A stretch of 17,132 nucleotides of DNA. Origin: PALSA-243 sp036268375 (GTDB lineage: Bacteria > Acidobacteriota > Terriglobia > Bryobacterales > Bryobacteraceae). Shown piece after piece: positions 1 to 8,473 of the stretch (the stretch's first letter is position 1; each line of letters starts with the position of its first letter). The notes below the pieces were generated by a model that searched no databases, was not told the DNA's origin, and was given only the letters and a program-made list of their open reading frames with translations. The stretch covers positions 1-17,132 of the forward strand of contig DATAUH010000231.1 of assembly GCA_036268375.1 (NCBI GenBank), in the 5' to 3' direction. A program made the position numbers and the translations under genes.

Positions 1-327
1 AGGTTTTTGGCCCACTGCATCGTTGGACTCTGAGACCGCAGTATACGGCGAAGTTGTCGGCCGCCTTCGAATGCTGTGATAGCTATGTCGGTAAAAACGC
101 CCTCCGTCTAGCCTGCACTCGGTGTGATTTGTTCTCTTCACCGGCGGGCAAGTTTAAGCAAAGAGCAGCCAGCCTAGAGCCGTAGACAACGCCCTATCGA
201 AATACGAACCATCGTCGCAGCGATCTGCTTTTGACTTTCTCCGAAAGCACGTGCCCCAGTGCTGTAATCCCTTTAAAATCGGCCGCCCTTCGCTCCTCCG
301 GGTTTAATCTTAATGGGGAGCCTCTGA
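1..327. other. Leading intergenic region with an unrecognised open frame from the left edge
   Basis: No recognisable gene lies here. One plus-strand frame is open from the left edge (position 3) to a TAG at 183-185, about 60 codons, with a small cluster of cysteines (a CC pair, then CTRC). It could be the 3' end of a gene starting outside the window, but I do not recognise it and it may be chance. A TTGACT at 231-236 resembles a -35 box, but no -10 box lies at normal spacing. A purine-rich GGGGAG at 315-320 is the likely ribosome binding site of the gene at 328, 7 nt before its ATG. Confidence 0.5.
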
Positions 328-3300
328 ATGCCAGAAAAATCGTCGAAGTCGAATCGAACTGTGGTTGGCATCGGGGCTTCGGCGGGCGGACTCGCCGCTC
401 TTAAGAAGTTCCTCGACCATGTGCCGGCCGATAGCGGTCTCAGCTTCGTAGTGGTGGTCCACCTTTCCCCGGAACATGAAAGCTATCTCGCAGAACTGCT
501 CCAACGGCACGTCCCCTTTCCCGTCCAGCAGGTGATCGAGACCACCTCGATGGAACCCAATCGCATGTATGTCATCCCTCCGAATGCCAACATCAGCGCG
601 ATTGATACCCATCTGCGGCTTTCCAAACTCGAAGACCGGCGGCGGGAGCGCGCGCCTATCGATCATTTTCTTCGTACGCTCGCCAAAACATATGACGGAA
701 ACGCTGTCGCTGTCATCCTCAGCGGCACGGGAGCCGATGGGACGCTCGGCATCAGGGACGTCAAGGCGAACGGCGGCCTGGTGATCGTACAGGATCCGAA
801 TGAGGCAGAGTACGACGGCATGCCACAGAGCGCCATCGCCACCGGAACGGTCGACTATATCCTTCCTGTCGCCGAGATCCCCGATGTTATCCTGCGATAC
901 GATCGCACCGAACCTCGCATCGCGGTGCCCACCGACGGCCAGGACGTCCCCCAAAACGAGCAGGCGCTCCTGCAAAAGGTGTTCGCGCAACTCCGCGCGC
1001 GCACCGACCGCGATTTCAGCCGTTACAAACGTTCCACTGTGCTCCGACGGGTAGCCAAACGGATGCAGTTGAACTACCTTGAGGACCTTCCTAATTATCT
1101 CGATCGGCTTCGGGAACGGCCAGAAGAGGTGCGTGCGCTTGCCGATGATCTGCTGATTACCGTTACGCACTTCTTTCGCGACCCGGAAGTTTTCGAGAAG
1201 CTCGAAAAGACCGTTCTCCCACGCATTTTCGAGAGGAAAGGTCCGAAGCAGTCGATTCGGGCGTGGTCTGTCGGATGCGCCACCGGCGAGGAGGCGTACT
1301 CGCTGGCGATGCTGCTTGCGGAGCACGCCGTACGGCATGAGACGCCACCGCAGATCCAGGTGTTCGCTTCCGATCTCCACGCGCGTTCGCTCGAAAAAGC
1401 CCGGGAGGGGTTCTACCCAGGCGACATCGCTACGGATGTCGGCACGGAACGGCTGAGACGGTTTTTTGTGGAGGAAAACGGCGGATATCGCGTGCAAAAG
1501 GAGCTGCGAGAGATGGTGGTATTCGCGCCCCACAACATCCTGGCGGATCCTCCTTTTTCACGCATCGATCTGATCTCGTGTCGCAATCTCCTCATCTACC
1601 TGGAGCGCGACGTACAGCGTGATGTCATCGAGCTGTTTCACTATGCTCTGAATCCTGACGGCGCCCTGATCCTTGGGACGGCGGAATCCGTCGATGCAAC
1701 TGACCTGTTTCGGGTGGAGGATAAGCGCTTGTGCTTCTACCACAAGCGGAACGTACCGGCGCGCGAGCCTCGCCTCCCGGTATTTCCTCTGATCCGTACC
1801 AATCTGCCTGGTGAGATACCTAATCCAACCGCGAACGGCGGACCCATTGGCTATGGAAAATTTCATCAGCAAATGCTCGAGGAATATGCTCCTCCCAGTA
1901 TCCTGGTCAGCCCCGATAACCAACTTGCTCATCTCTCGGAGAATGCCGGAAGATACCTCATGCATCCCGGAGGGGAACCCACGGCTAGCGTATTGAAACT
2001 GGTGCGGCAGGAACTGCGAATCGAGCTTCAAGTGTCGCTCCAAACCGCCCGCGAACATAAGAAAGCCCTCGATTCCAAGCCAATTCCGGTCCAATTCAAC
2101 GGGCACGCGCGGCCCGTGGTGTTGCATCTCCGGCCGGCATTGGAACCGGAGCGGGACGGGTTCGTTTTGGTTATTTTTGTAGAACGCGAGCCCTCTCACG
2201 AAGGCGAGGCGCCCGCGGCGGAAGATTCAACTTCGACCTCAGATACCGAACACACCCGCGACTTGGAACGCGAACTCCGTGTGGTTCGCCAGCGCTTGCA
2301 GGCCATTATCGAAGAACACGAGACCAGCCAGGAGGAAATGAAGGCGTCCAGTGAGGAGATGCAGTCTACCAATGAGGAACTGCGATCCACCATGGAGGAA
2401 CTGGAGACCTCAAAGGAAGAACTGCAAAGCATCAACGAGGAACTCCAGACCGTCAATCAACAGAACCGGCACAAAGTCGAAGAACTCGGTCAGCTTTCGA
2501 GCGACCTGCAGAATCTTCTTTCCGCCACTGACATTGCGACGCTATTTTTGGACCGCGATCTGCGAATCCTTCGCTTCACGCCGAAACTCGGTGAACTCTT
2601 TAATGTGCGGTTCACCGACCGCGGGCGGCCAATCTCCGACTTGACGGACCGGCTCGGCTATTCGGGCCTCCGCCAGGACGCCGAGGCTGTGCTCAGCCGC
2701 CTGGCGCCGATTGAGCGCGAATTACAGGACGATGCCGGGCGGTGGTATCTCGTGCGAGTGCTGCCGTACCGCAGCACGGAAGAACGCATCGAGGGCATCG
2801 TAGTCACTTTTGTCGATATTGATACCAGGAAAAAAGCGGAAGAGAGGCTACGCGCGAACGAAGAACGGTTGCGCCGCATGGTGAACGTCGACGTAGTCGG
2901 CGTGCTCGTCTTTAGTGAATCCGGTGCGCTGATCGACAGCAACGACGCCTTCCTGAAGATGACAGGCTACACCAGAGAACAGATTAACTCGGGAAAACTG
3001 ACGTGGCGCGAGATGACACCGCCGGAATACATGTCAATCAGCGAGCAGCAATGGCAGAACCTCGCCGCTACCGGGCGCATCGGGCCTTACGAGAAAGAAT
3101 ACATTCGTAGCGATGGCTCGCGCGCGTCGATGATGTTTGTGGGCGCCGGCCTTGGCAACGGTACGCTTGTCGAATACGCCATCGATGTTTCGGACCGCAA
3201 ACGCGCCGAGGTCGAGGCGCGCGAAGCCAGCGCCTATGCCGAGAATGTCATCAGGACTCTTCACGAGCCTCTTCTCGTCCTCACTCCGGATTTACGGGTG

Positions 3301-4281
3301 ACATCGGCGAATCCAGCTTTCTATCGTTTTTTCAAGGTGCAGACTGCCGAGACTCTGGGACGCCAGATCTACGATCTGGGGAACGGGCAGTGGAACATTC
3401 CAATGCTGCGGCGGCTCCTCGAAGAGACTCTCCCGCAAAACGGCGAAATCGAGGAGTTCGAGGTAGATCACACTTTCGACAATATAGGGCGCCGCGTCAT
3501 GTTGCTCAATGCCCGCAAGGTGGACCACCGCGGACTCATTTTGTTGGGTCTGCGCGATATCACGGAGCGCAAACGGTTGGAAGAAAATCTGGCGGATCGC
3601 GTTCGGAAATCGACGCAGGCGCTCGACTCGACACAAGCAGAACTGCGGGAACTGTCCGGCCGCCTGATGGCCACACAGGAAGAGGAACGGCGGAGAATCG
3701 CCCGGGAACTGCACGATGATTTTGCTCAGCGCACGGCGGTGATGGACTTGGCGCTGGAACGGCTTGTTTCACACTTGCCGTCGCCCCAGGGCGTCGAAGC
3801 GCTCGCCGAATTGCGCGAGCAATTGGCGCAATTGTCAGCCGATCTGCGGCAGGTCTCGCACCGGCTGCATCCAAGCAGCATCGCGGACCTGGGATTACCG
3901 GCCGCATTGAATCAACTGGTCCAGGAATTTAACGATACTGGCGGCGAGGCCCATTTCCTCAGGAGCTCCAGGACCCCACATCTGACCGTCGATCAGGCGA
4001 CGGTACTCTATCGCATCGCCCAGGAAGCTCTGCGCAATGCAATGAAGCATGCTCCCGGATCTCTCGTGCGCATCGCCTTGGCGATGGCGGATCAGCACGT
4101 GCGGCTTTATGTCGAAGATACCGGTCCGGGCTTCAATCTTGATGAAGTCCGCGATGGACGCGGCCTCGGGCTTGTGAGTATGCAGGAGCGCGCCCGGCTC
4201 TTGGGCGGCAATCTGGAGGTCTGGTCGAAAGCGGGCGTCGGAACACGGATCAGCGTCCGCCTCAAGACGATTCGCGGTTAA
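328..4281 (+). CDS. CheB-CheR-PAS-histidine kinase fusion protein
   Basis: A 1317-residue cytoplasmic signalling protein. Residues about 8-190 are a CheB methylesterase domain with the expected catalytic triad: Ser18 in GIGASAGG, His45 in VVHLSPEH and Asp137 in GTGADGT. The N-terminal receiver domain of classical CheB is absent. Residues about 210-475 are CheR, with its N-terminal helical part and the SAM-binding AWSVGCATGEEAYS at 312-325. A glutamate-rich coiled coil follows (about 643-725, repeated EEL/EEM heptads), then three PAS-like domains (about 730-840, 848-960 and 972-1085). The end is a HisKA_3 dimerisation domain with phospho-acceptor His1129 (RRIARELHDDF) and a HATPase_c domain (N-box Asn1237, DTGPGF 1264-1269, GRGLGL 1278-1282). 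No membrane segment is evident. Such fusions are known in bacteria with expanded sensory repertoires. No response regulator or chemotaxis gene is adjacent, so its partner must be encoded elsewhere. The start is supported by GGGGAG 7 nt upstream. Confidence 0.93.
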   Translation: MPEKSSKSNRTVVGIGASAGGLAALKKFLDHVPADSGLSFVVVVHLSPEHESYLAELLQRHVPFPVQQVIETTSMEPNRMYVIPPNANISAIDTHLRLSKLEDRRRERAPIDHFLRTLAKTYDGNAVAVILSGTGADGTLGIRDVKANGGLVIVQDPNEAEYDGMPQSAIATGTVDYILPVAEIPDVILRYDRTEPRIAVPTDGQDVPQNEQALLQKVFAQLRARTDRDFSRYKRSTVLRRVAKRMQLNYLEDLPNYLDRLRERPEEVRALADDLLITVTHFFRDPEVFEKLEKTVLPRIFERKGPKQSIRAWSVGCATGEEAYSLAMLLAEHAVRHETPPQIQVFASDLHARSLEKAREGFYPGDIATDVGTERLRRFFVEENGGYRVQKELREMVVFAPHNILADPPFSRIDLISCRNLLIYLERDVQRDVIELFHYALNPDGALILGTAESVDATDLFRVEDKRLCFYHKRNVPAREPRLPVFPLIRTNLPGEIPNPTANGGPIGYGKFHQQMLEEYAPPSILVSPDNQLAHLSENAGRYLMHPGGEPTASVLKLVRQELRIELQVSLQTAREHKKALDSKPIPVQFNGHARPVVLHLRPALEPERDGFVLVIFVEREPSHEGEAPAAEDSTSTSDTEHTRDLERELRVVRQRLQAIIEEHETSQEEMKASSEEMQSTNEELRSTMEELETSKEELQSINEELQTVNQQNRHKVEELGQLSSDLQNLLSATDIATLFLDRDLRILRFTPKLGELFNVRFTDRGRPISDLTDRLGYSGLRQDAEAVLSRLAPIERELQDDAGRWYLVRVLPYRSTEERIEGIVVTFVDIDTRKKAEERLRANEERLRRMVNVDVVGVLVFSESGALIDSNDAFLKMTGYTREQINSGKLTWREMTPPEYMSISEQQWQNLAATGRIGPYEKEYIRSDGSRASMMFVGAGLGNGTLVEYAIDVSDRKRAEVEAREASAYAENVIRTLHEPLLVLTPDLRVTSANPAFYRFFKVQTAETLGRQIYDLGNGQWNIPMLRRLLEETLPQNGEIEEFEVDHTFDNIGRRVMLLNARKVDHRGLILLGLRDITERKRLEENLADRVRKSTQALDSTQAELRELSGRLMATQEEERRRIARELHDDFAQRTAVMDLALERLVSHLPSPQGVEALAELREQLAQLSADLRQVSHRLHPSSIADLGLPAALNQLVQEFNDTGGEAHFLRSSRTPHLTVDQATVLYRIAQEALRNAMKHAPGSLVRIALAMADQHVRLYVEDTGPGFNLDEVRDGRGLGLVSMQERARLLGGNLEVWSKAGVGTRISVRLKTIRG

Positions 4282-4370
4282 AGAACGCGCACGGGCTGCG
4301 TTATGGCTGCCTCTCACTGTCGCGCGATTCTGCAGGGACGGCCTGACCCGTATGGGAAAATGGATTTTAC

Positions 4371-4994
4371 GTGATTGTTCTCGACGGGATTTACTATGCG
4401 CTCGCGCTCGCGGCGGCCGGGGGCTTGATTATGTGGGCCGCGGGTCCGTGGTTCGCTACGCCGCTTTGGATTTTGGCCGGGTTTTGCCTCTATTTTTTTC
4501 GTGATCCGGATCGCGCCATTCCGCCGGGCGATGTCGCCGTTTCTCCAGCCGACGGCAAAGTCGTCGCAGTGAAACCGGAAAGTCCAACGGTCAATCGCAT
4601 CAGCATTTTTCTGAATATCTTCGATGTACACGTGAATCGCGCGCCCATCGCCGGGTCGATCGATAAGGTGCAGTATCAGGAAGGCAAGTTTCATGTCGCG
4701 AGCCGCGAGGTCTGCTCCGATCAGAACGAGCAGAACGTCGTCACCATGACCGGTAACGGAAGCACCGTGGTCTTCAAGCAGATCGCGGGTCTGATCGCGC
4801 GGCGCATTGTCTTTCGGAAAAAGCCAGGCGATCTGGTGGCAGCCGGCGAGCGCGTCGGATTGATCAAATTCGGTTCGCGCGTGGATGTTCTGCTTGGGCC
4901 GGAGTGGGAAATTGCCGTGCAGCCGGGCATGCGCGTATCGGCCGGCTCCAGTGTGATTGCGCGGCGTTCGCCGGAAAGCGGAAAGCCGGCATGA
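4371..4994 (+). CDS. psd: Phosphatidylserine decarboxylase proenzyme (short form)
   Basis: Converts phosphatidylserine to phosphatidylethanolamine at the inner membrane. The 207-residue protein is the short (type A, archaeal/Gram-positive-like) class. One or two hydrophobic segments lie near the N-terminus (about 8-43), followed by FFRDPDR (42-48), SPADGKV (58-64), FLNIFDVHVNR (80-90) and the self-processing motif FGS at 167-169. Cleavage between Gly168 and Ser169 would generate the pyruvoyl cofactor on the alpha chain. The start is a GTG; upstream ATGs at 4352 and 4360 are in other frames, and the ribosome binding site is weak. It is the first gene of the operon, 89 nt after the sensor kinase, and its TGA overlaps the ATG of pssA (ATGA, 4991-4994). 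That overlap fits translational coupling of two consecutive pathway enzymes. Confidence 0.93.
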   Translation: MIVLDGIYYALALAAAGGLIMWAAGPWFATPLWILAGFCLYFFRDPDRAIPPGDVAVSPADGKVVAVKPESPTVNRISIFLNIFDVHVNRAPIAGSIDKVQYQEGKFHVASREVCSDQNEQNVVTMTGNGSTVVFKQIAGLIARRIVFRKKPGDLVAAGERVGLIKFGSRVDVLLGPEWEIAVQPGMRVSAGSSVIARRSPESGKPA

Positions 4995-5878
4995 GCCTGA
5001 AAGACAAGTTGCTCGACCCGAACTCTTCGGAGCGCCGGCCGCGGCGCGCGGCCTATGCGCTGCCGACGCTGTTTACAGCCGGCAATATCTTCCTCGGATA
5101 TATCTCGATCCTTCGTGCATTTCGCGGCGCGCTGCTCGCTTCCACTAACGTCGCAGGCGCTGAAGATCACTTTCGCGTGGCGGCGCAGGCCATTGGCGCG
5201 GCCGTCTTTCTGGATGGGCTCGACGGACGCATCGCGCGCATGACCAACACTACCAGCGATTTTGGCCGCGAGATGGATTCGCTCGCCGATGTGATCAGTT
5301 TCGGACTCGCGCCCGCTGTGTTGGCCTATGCCTGGGGATTGCAGTTCATCAAAGTCGCGGACCTGCGTATTCTTGGCGAAATGCACGATGCGGGATACTT
5401 CATCTCGTTCCTGTTTTTGCTCTGCGGCGCAGTGCGTTTGGCGCGGTTTAACGTGCAGAAAAATCCGATCCCGAAGAATCCCGGCCGGTCCGATCGCAAA
5501 TATTTCGTGGGGCTGCCGATCCCGGCTGCCGCGGCGATGGTGGCGGCGATCGTCTTCGCATCGAATGGCGATCCGGTCACCTGGTGGCCGCTCTCCATAG
5601 CGTGGCTTGGGCTCTTGTTGCTGTTGGGATTTCTGATGGTGAGCACGTGGCGCTACTACAGCTTTAAGGGCATCAACCTTTCGAAACCTTATACCCCGTT
5701 GATCCTCATTTTGCTGGGCGCATTCATTTACGGGATGTGGAACTATTCGCGGCTGATGTTATTGGCGATGTCCACAGCATATGTCGCAAGCGGAATACTG
5801 ATCCGCATCGGCGGCGCGATACGGCGTCGCGTCCGCCACGCACACCCCACGCCGACTCCACAGGGACAGGCCGGGTAA
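4991..5878 (+). CDS. pssA: CDP-diacylglycerol--serine O-phosphatidyltransferase
   Basis: Makes phosphatidylserine from CDP-diacylglycerol and serine, the substrate for the decarboxylase encoded immediately upstream. The 295-residue integral membrane protein shows the complete CDP-alcohol phosphatidyltransferase signature: Asp75, Asp78-Gly79, Ala82-Arg83, Gly92, Asp96 and Asp100 (D-x2-DG-x2-AR-x8-G-x3-D-x3-D). Several hydrophobic helices follow, ending in a basic tail. The frame is open further upstream to 4904, but the ATG at 4991 is preferred: it forms the 4-nt ATGA overlap with psd and gives a normal family N-terminus (LPTLFTAGNIFLGY at residues 24-37). The type matches the membrane-bound Bacillus-like enzyme rather than the E. 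coli soluble PssA. Confidence 0.93.
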   Translation: MSLKDKLLDPNSSERRPRRAAYALPTLFTAGNIFLGYISILRAFRGALLASTNVAGAEDHFRVAAQAIGAAVFLDGLDGRIARMTNTTSDFGREMDSLADVISFGLAPAVLAYAWGLQFIKVADLRILGEMHDAGYFISFLFLLCGAVRLARFNVQKNPIPKNPGRSDRKYFVGLPIPAAAAMVAAIVFASNGDPVTWWPLSIAWLGLLLLLGFLMVSTWRYYSFKGINLSKPYTPLILILLGAFIYGMWNYSRLMLLAMSTAYVASGILIRIGGAIRRRVRHAHPTPTPQGQAG

Positions 5879-5884
5879 AAGAAC

Positions 5885-6907
5885 ATGTCCACACCACGAT
5901 CTATCTATCAACCGCGCGTCGCGCTGGTCGGCAGCGATTCGCTGCTGGGCCGCGAGGTGCGCGACCTGGCTGCAAGCGCCGATCCATCTCTCCCTTTGCG
6001 GTTGATCGCGGAAGAGCAGGAGCAGGAAGGCTCGCTAACCCGCTTGGGCGATGAGCCCACGATTGTCGAAGCGCTGAGTGAAGACGCGCTCGCGGATGCG
6101 CGCGCAGTGATCCTGGCGGGAACCGCGGACTCGAGCCGTAAGGCGCTGGAACTGGCCGGTGAAGCGCCCGATTTTGCGATCATCGACCTGACGTATGCGG
6201 CTGAAGAGCGTAACGACGCGCGCCTGCGTGCGCCGATGCTGGAGCCTTACGCCGAGCCGGATCCGCCCGCTGTACACGTAATCGCCCACCCCGCGGCGAT
6301 CGCGTTGGCGCTTTTTTTGCGGCGTTTGCACGCGCACGACGCCATCCGTCAATCGGTGATTCAAATCTTCGCGCCTGCGAGCGAACACGGCACGAAAGGC
6401 GTGATGGAACTGCAGCAGCAGACCGTCAATCTGCTCTCGTTCAAGCCGCTGCCGCAGGCGGTCTTCGACGTGCAAGCCGGATTCAGCATGTTGGCCAAGT
6501 ATGGAAGCGAAGCTCCGGTGTCGCTCGAAGAAACCGAACTGCGCATCGAGCGTCACTTGGCCACTCTGTTGGCGCTCGAAGGTGAAGGCGAGGGCACGCC
6601 CATGCCGTCACTGCGGGTCACGCAGGCGCCGGTCTTTCACGGCTACAGCTTCTCGGCGTGGGTGGAGTTTGAAGGCAATCCCGGCACAGAGGCCATCGAA
6701 AATAGCTTGGCGTATGAAGCCGTGGAGGTGCTCTCGCAGGAGTTCGATCCGCCCAACAACGTGGGTCAGGCGGGGCAGAGCGGCCTTGCCGTAGGCGCGA
6801 TTTCGCCGGACCGCAACAACGCCGAAGCGGTATGGTTTTGGCTCGCGGTTGACAATATTCGGCTGGCGGCGGAAAACGCGGTGATGGTGGCAAGGCAGGT
6901 GGTGTGA
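5885..6907 (+). CDS. Aspartate-semialdehyde dehydrogenase-like protein, catalytically degenerate
   Basis: A 340-residue homologue of aspartate-semialdehyde dehydrogenase (Asd). The fold signature is visible: an N-terminal Rossmann start (RVALVGSDSLLGREV, 11-25), SEHGTKGVMELQQQT (166-180) matching the helix after the active site, and an NNVGQ-type C-terminus. Key residues are lost. The canonical NPNC segment reads HPAA (135-138), so the nucleophilic Cys is Ala138. In the GHSESV-like segment the catalytic His position aligns with Tyr254 (FHGYSFS, 251-257), although His252 lies nearby. The middle glycine of the nucleotide-binding loop is also missing. By family logic it resembles the inactive Asd paralogue Usg of E. 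coli rather than a working enzyme. It starts 6 nt after pssA and overlaps lptE by 4 nt (GTGA), so it is co-transcribed with envelope genes. Its role is unknown. Confidence 0.8.
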   Translation: MSTPRSIYQPRVALVGSDSLLGREVRDLAASADPSLPLRLIAEEQEQEGSLTRLGDEPTIVEALSEDALADARAVILAGTADSSRKALELAGEAPDFAIIDLTYAAEERNDARLRAPMLEPYAEPDPPAVHVIAHPAAIALALFLRRLHAHDAIRQSVIQIFAPASEHGTKGVMELQQQTVNLLSFKPLPQAVFDVQAGFSMLAKYGSEAPVSLEETELRIERHLATLLALEGEGEGTPMPSLRVTQAPVFHGYSFSAWVEFEGNPGTEAIENSLAYEAVEVLSQEFDPPNNVGQAGQSGLAVGAISPDRNNAEAVWFWLAVDNIRLAAENAVMVARQVV

Positions 6908-7416
6908 GGCTTGCGCTGGTGACCGCGCTGGCAGCGATGTCAGCAGGTTGCGGGTATCATGTCGGCGGCAATACGCAGTGGATGCCGAAGACGATTCACA
7001 CGATCGCCATCCCCGCTTTCGGCAACGGCACGTTGCGCTACAAGCTGGCGCGCCTGCTGCCGGAGGACGTTACACGCGAGTTTCACACGCGCACGAAGTA
7101 CGCGATCGTCGCCGATCCCAATCAGGCAGACGCCGTGTTGCACGGCTCGCTGACCAGCATGGCGGCGTACCCCATCATCGCGGACCCAAAGAGCGGACGC
7201 GCCACCGGCGTAGAGATCGTGGTGACGGTGCAGGTGTCGCTGACGGAGCGGGCTACGGGAAAGGTGCTTTTCAATCAGCCCCGCCTGGAGTTTCGCGAGC
7301 GCTATGAGATCGCCTCCGACCCGCAGACGTATTTTGACGAGAGCGGTACGGCGATAGAGCGCGTCGCCGTGGATGCCGCGCGCACCATTGTTTCGGCCAT
7401 TTTGGAGAACTTCTAG
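6904..7416 (+). CDS. lptE: LPS-assembly lipoprotein LptE
   Basis: A 170-residue probable outer-membrane lipoprotein that would plug LptD and help deliver lipopolysaccharide to the outer leaflet. The N-terminus is a short signal peptide ending in AAMSAGC, with the lipidated Cys at residue 16; Ser rather than Leu at -3 makes the lipobox atypical. GYHVGG follows at once and then the IAIPAFGNGTLRYKL segment typical of acidobacterial LptE/YajG-like proteins (LptE family, DUF400-type start). The start is a GTG overlapping the stop of the Asd homologue (GTGA, 6904-6907). The holA ATG begins directly after the TAG. The order lptE-holA is the same as in E. coli (leuS-lptE-holA-nadD), which supports both assignments. 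Confidence 0.85.
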   Translation: MRLALVTALAAMSAGCGYHVGGNTQWMPKTIHTIAIPAFGNGTLRYKLARLLPEDVTREFHTRTKYAIVADPNQADAVLHGSLTSMAAYPIIADPKSGRATGVEIVVTVQVSLTERATGKVLFNQPRLEFRERYEIASDPQTYFDESGTAIERVAVDAARTIVSAILENF

Positions 7417-8466
7417 ATGACCGCGGCACAGTTGATCGCGCGGCTGAAGAAAGGTCCCCCGCCGCCGGCAATGCTGTTGCTGGGACCGGAGGCGTACGAG
7501 CGGCGACGCGTGAAGGAAGCTTTAGTGGGCGCGTTTCCCGAAGGCTCGATGTCGCAGCACGACCTGACGGAGATTTCGCTCGCAGAGGCGCTCGATGACG
7601 CGCGTTCGTTATCGCTTTTCGCATCCGAACGGCTCATCTGGATCGTGAATGCGGAAGCGGTCTTGCCGCGAGGCAGAGCGGCCGCGGCCGATGACGAAGA
7701 TGGCGATGGGCCCGGCGGCGACTCGGCGCCGTTAGTCGAGTACATGAAAGATCCGACGCCCGGAGTGTCTTTGGTTTTTGAAGCCATTCGCTTCGATTTC
7801 GAAGGCGACGACAAGCGCAAACAGGACCGGGTGCGCAAATTCTATGCGGCCATTCCAGACGTGATCGAACTGCGGCGCTTCGCGAGCCATGAAGCGCGGC
7901 GTGAGGCCGAAGCGCTGGCGACGCGCGCCGGCTTTCACATCGCCGACGATGCGATGGATCTCTTGGTGGAGGCGTTGGCCTCCGACATTGCGCGGATCGC
8001 TGTCGAGATCGAAAAACTCGCGCTTTATGCGGGGAATCGCACCGTGACTGTCGACGATGTATCGGCGCTGGTTCCCGATGCGCGCGCGACTACGATATTT
8101 GCGCTCGTAAACGCGCTGGGCAAGCGTGACCGCGCGCGTGCGTTGGAAGCGCTCGATACGTTGACGCGCGAGGGCGAATATCTGCCGCTGGCGCTGGCGT
8201 TTCTTTCCACGCAATTTCGGCTGGCGCTGGCCGCGCGCGACGCCAATCTAAAAACGGGCGCCCAGATCCAATCGCACTTCACTCGTTTGGGCGTGCCGAT
8301 GTGGGGCTCGCGCGCGGACCAGATCTCGCAGACCGCAGCGAAGTTCAGCAAGCCTCAGTTGGAACGCGCGCTAACGTTGATTTACGAAGCCGACCGCGGA
8401 ATGCGCGATGCGTATCCGGATAATCGCATCGTGATGGAGCGCTTCATACTCGGTCTGGTGGCGTAG
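7417..8466 (+). CDS. holA: DNA polymerase III subunit delta
   Basis: The clamp-loader subunit that opens the sliding clamp. The 349-residue length is typical. The N-terminal domain begins with LLLGPEAYERRRVKEAL (residues about 25-41), the usual HolA opening where a degenerate P-loop lies. The middle domain contains VEALASDIARIAVEIEKLALYAG (about 189-211) and ALVPDARATTIFALVNALGKRD, a strongly conserved delta-subunit pattern. The C-terminal collar domain ends in DRGMRDAY. An acidic low-complexity insert (DDEDGDGPGGD, about 91-101) lies in domain I. ATG 7417 abuts the lptE stop codon. It is the last gene of the operon, and its stop is 7 nt from the convergent stop of the NHL gene, leaving no room for a separate terminator. 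Confidence 0.92.
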   Translation: MTAAQLIARLKKGPPPPAMLLLGPEAYERRRVKEALVGAFPEGSMSQHDLTEISLAEALDDARSLSLFASERLIWIVNAEAVLPRGRAAAADDEDGDGPGGDSAPLVEYMKDPTPGVSLVFEAIRFDFEGDDKRKQDRVRKFYAAIPDVIELRRFASHEARREAEALATRAGFHIADDAMDLLVEALASDIARIAVEIEKLALYAGNRTVTVDDVSALVPDARATTIFALVNALGKRDRARALEALDTLTREGEYLPLALAFLSTQFRLALAARDANLKTGAQIQSHFTRLGVPMWGSRADQISQTAAKFSKPQLERALTLIYEADRGMRDAYPDNRIVMERFILGLVA

Positions 8467-8473
8467 CGGCGCG

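Noticed and set aside
231..270. TTGACT as a -35 box for the sensor kinase gene
   Set aside because: No -10-like hexamer lies 15-19 bp downstream; TAATCC at 265-270 is 28 bp away.
310..1533. A 407-codon antisense open frame over the CheB-CheR region
   Set aside because: It is opposite a strongly conserved CheB/CheR coding sequence, shows no recognisable domain, and high-GC genes commonly leave long open antisense frames.
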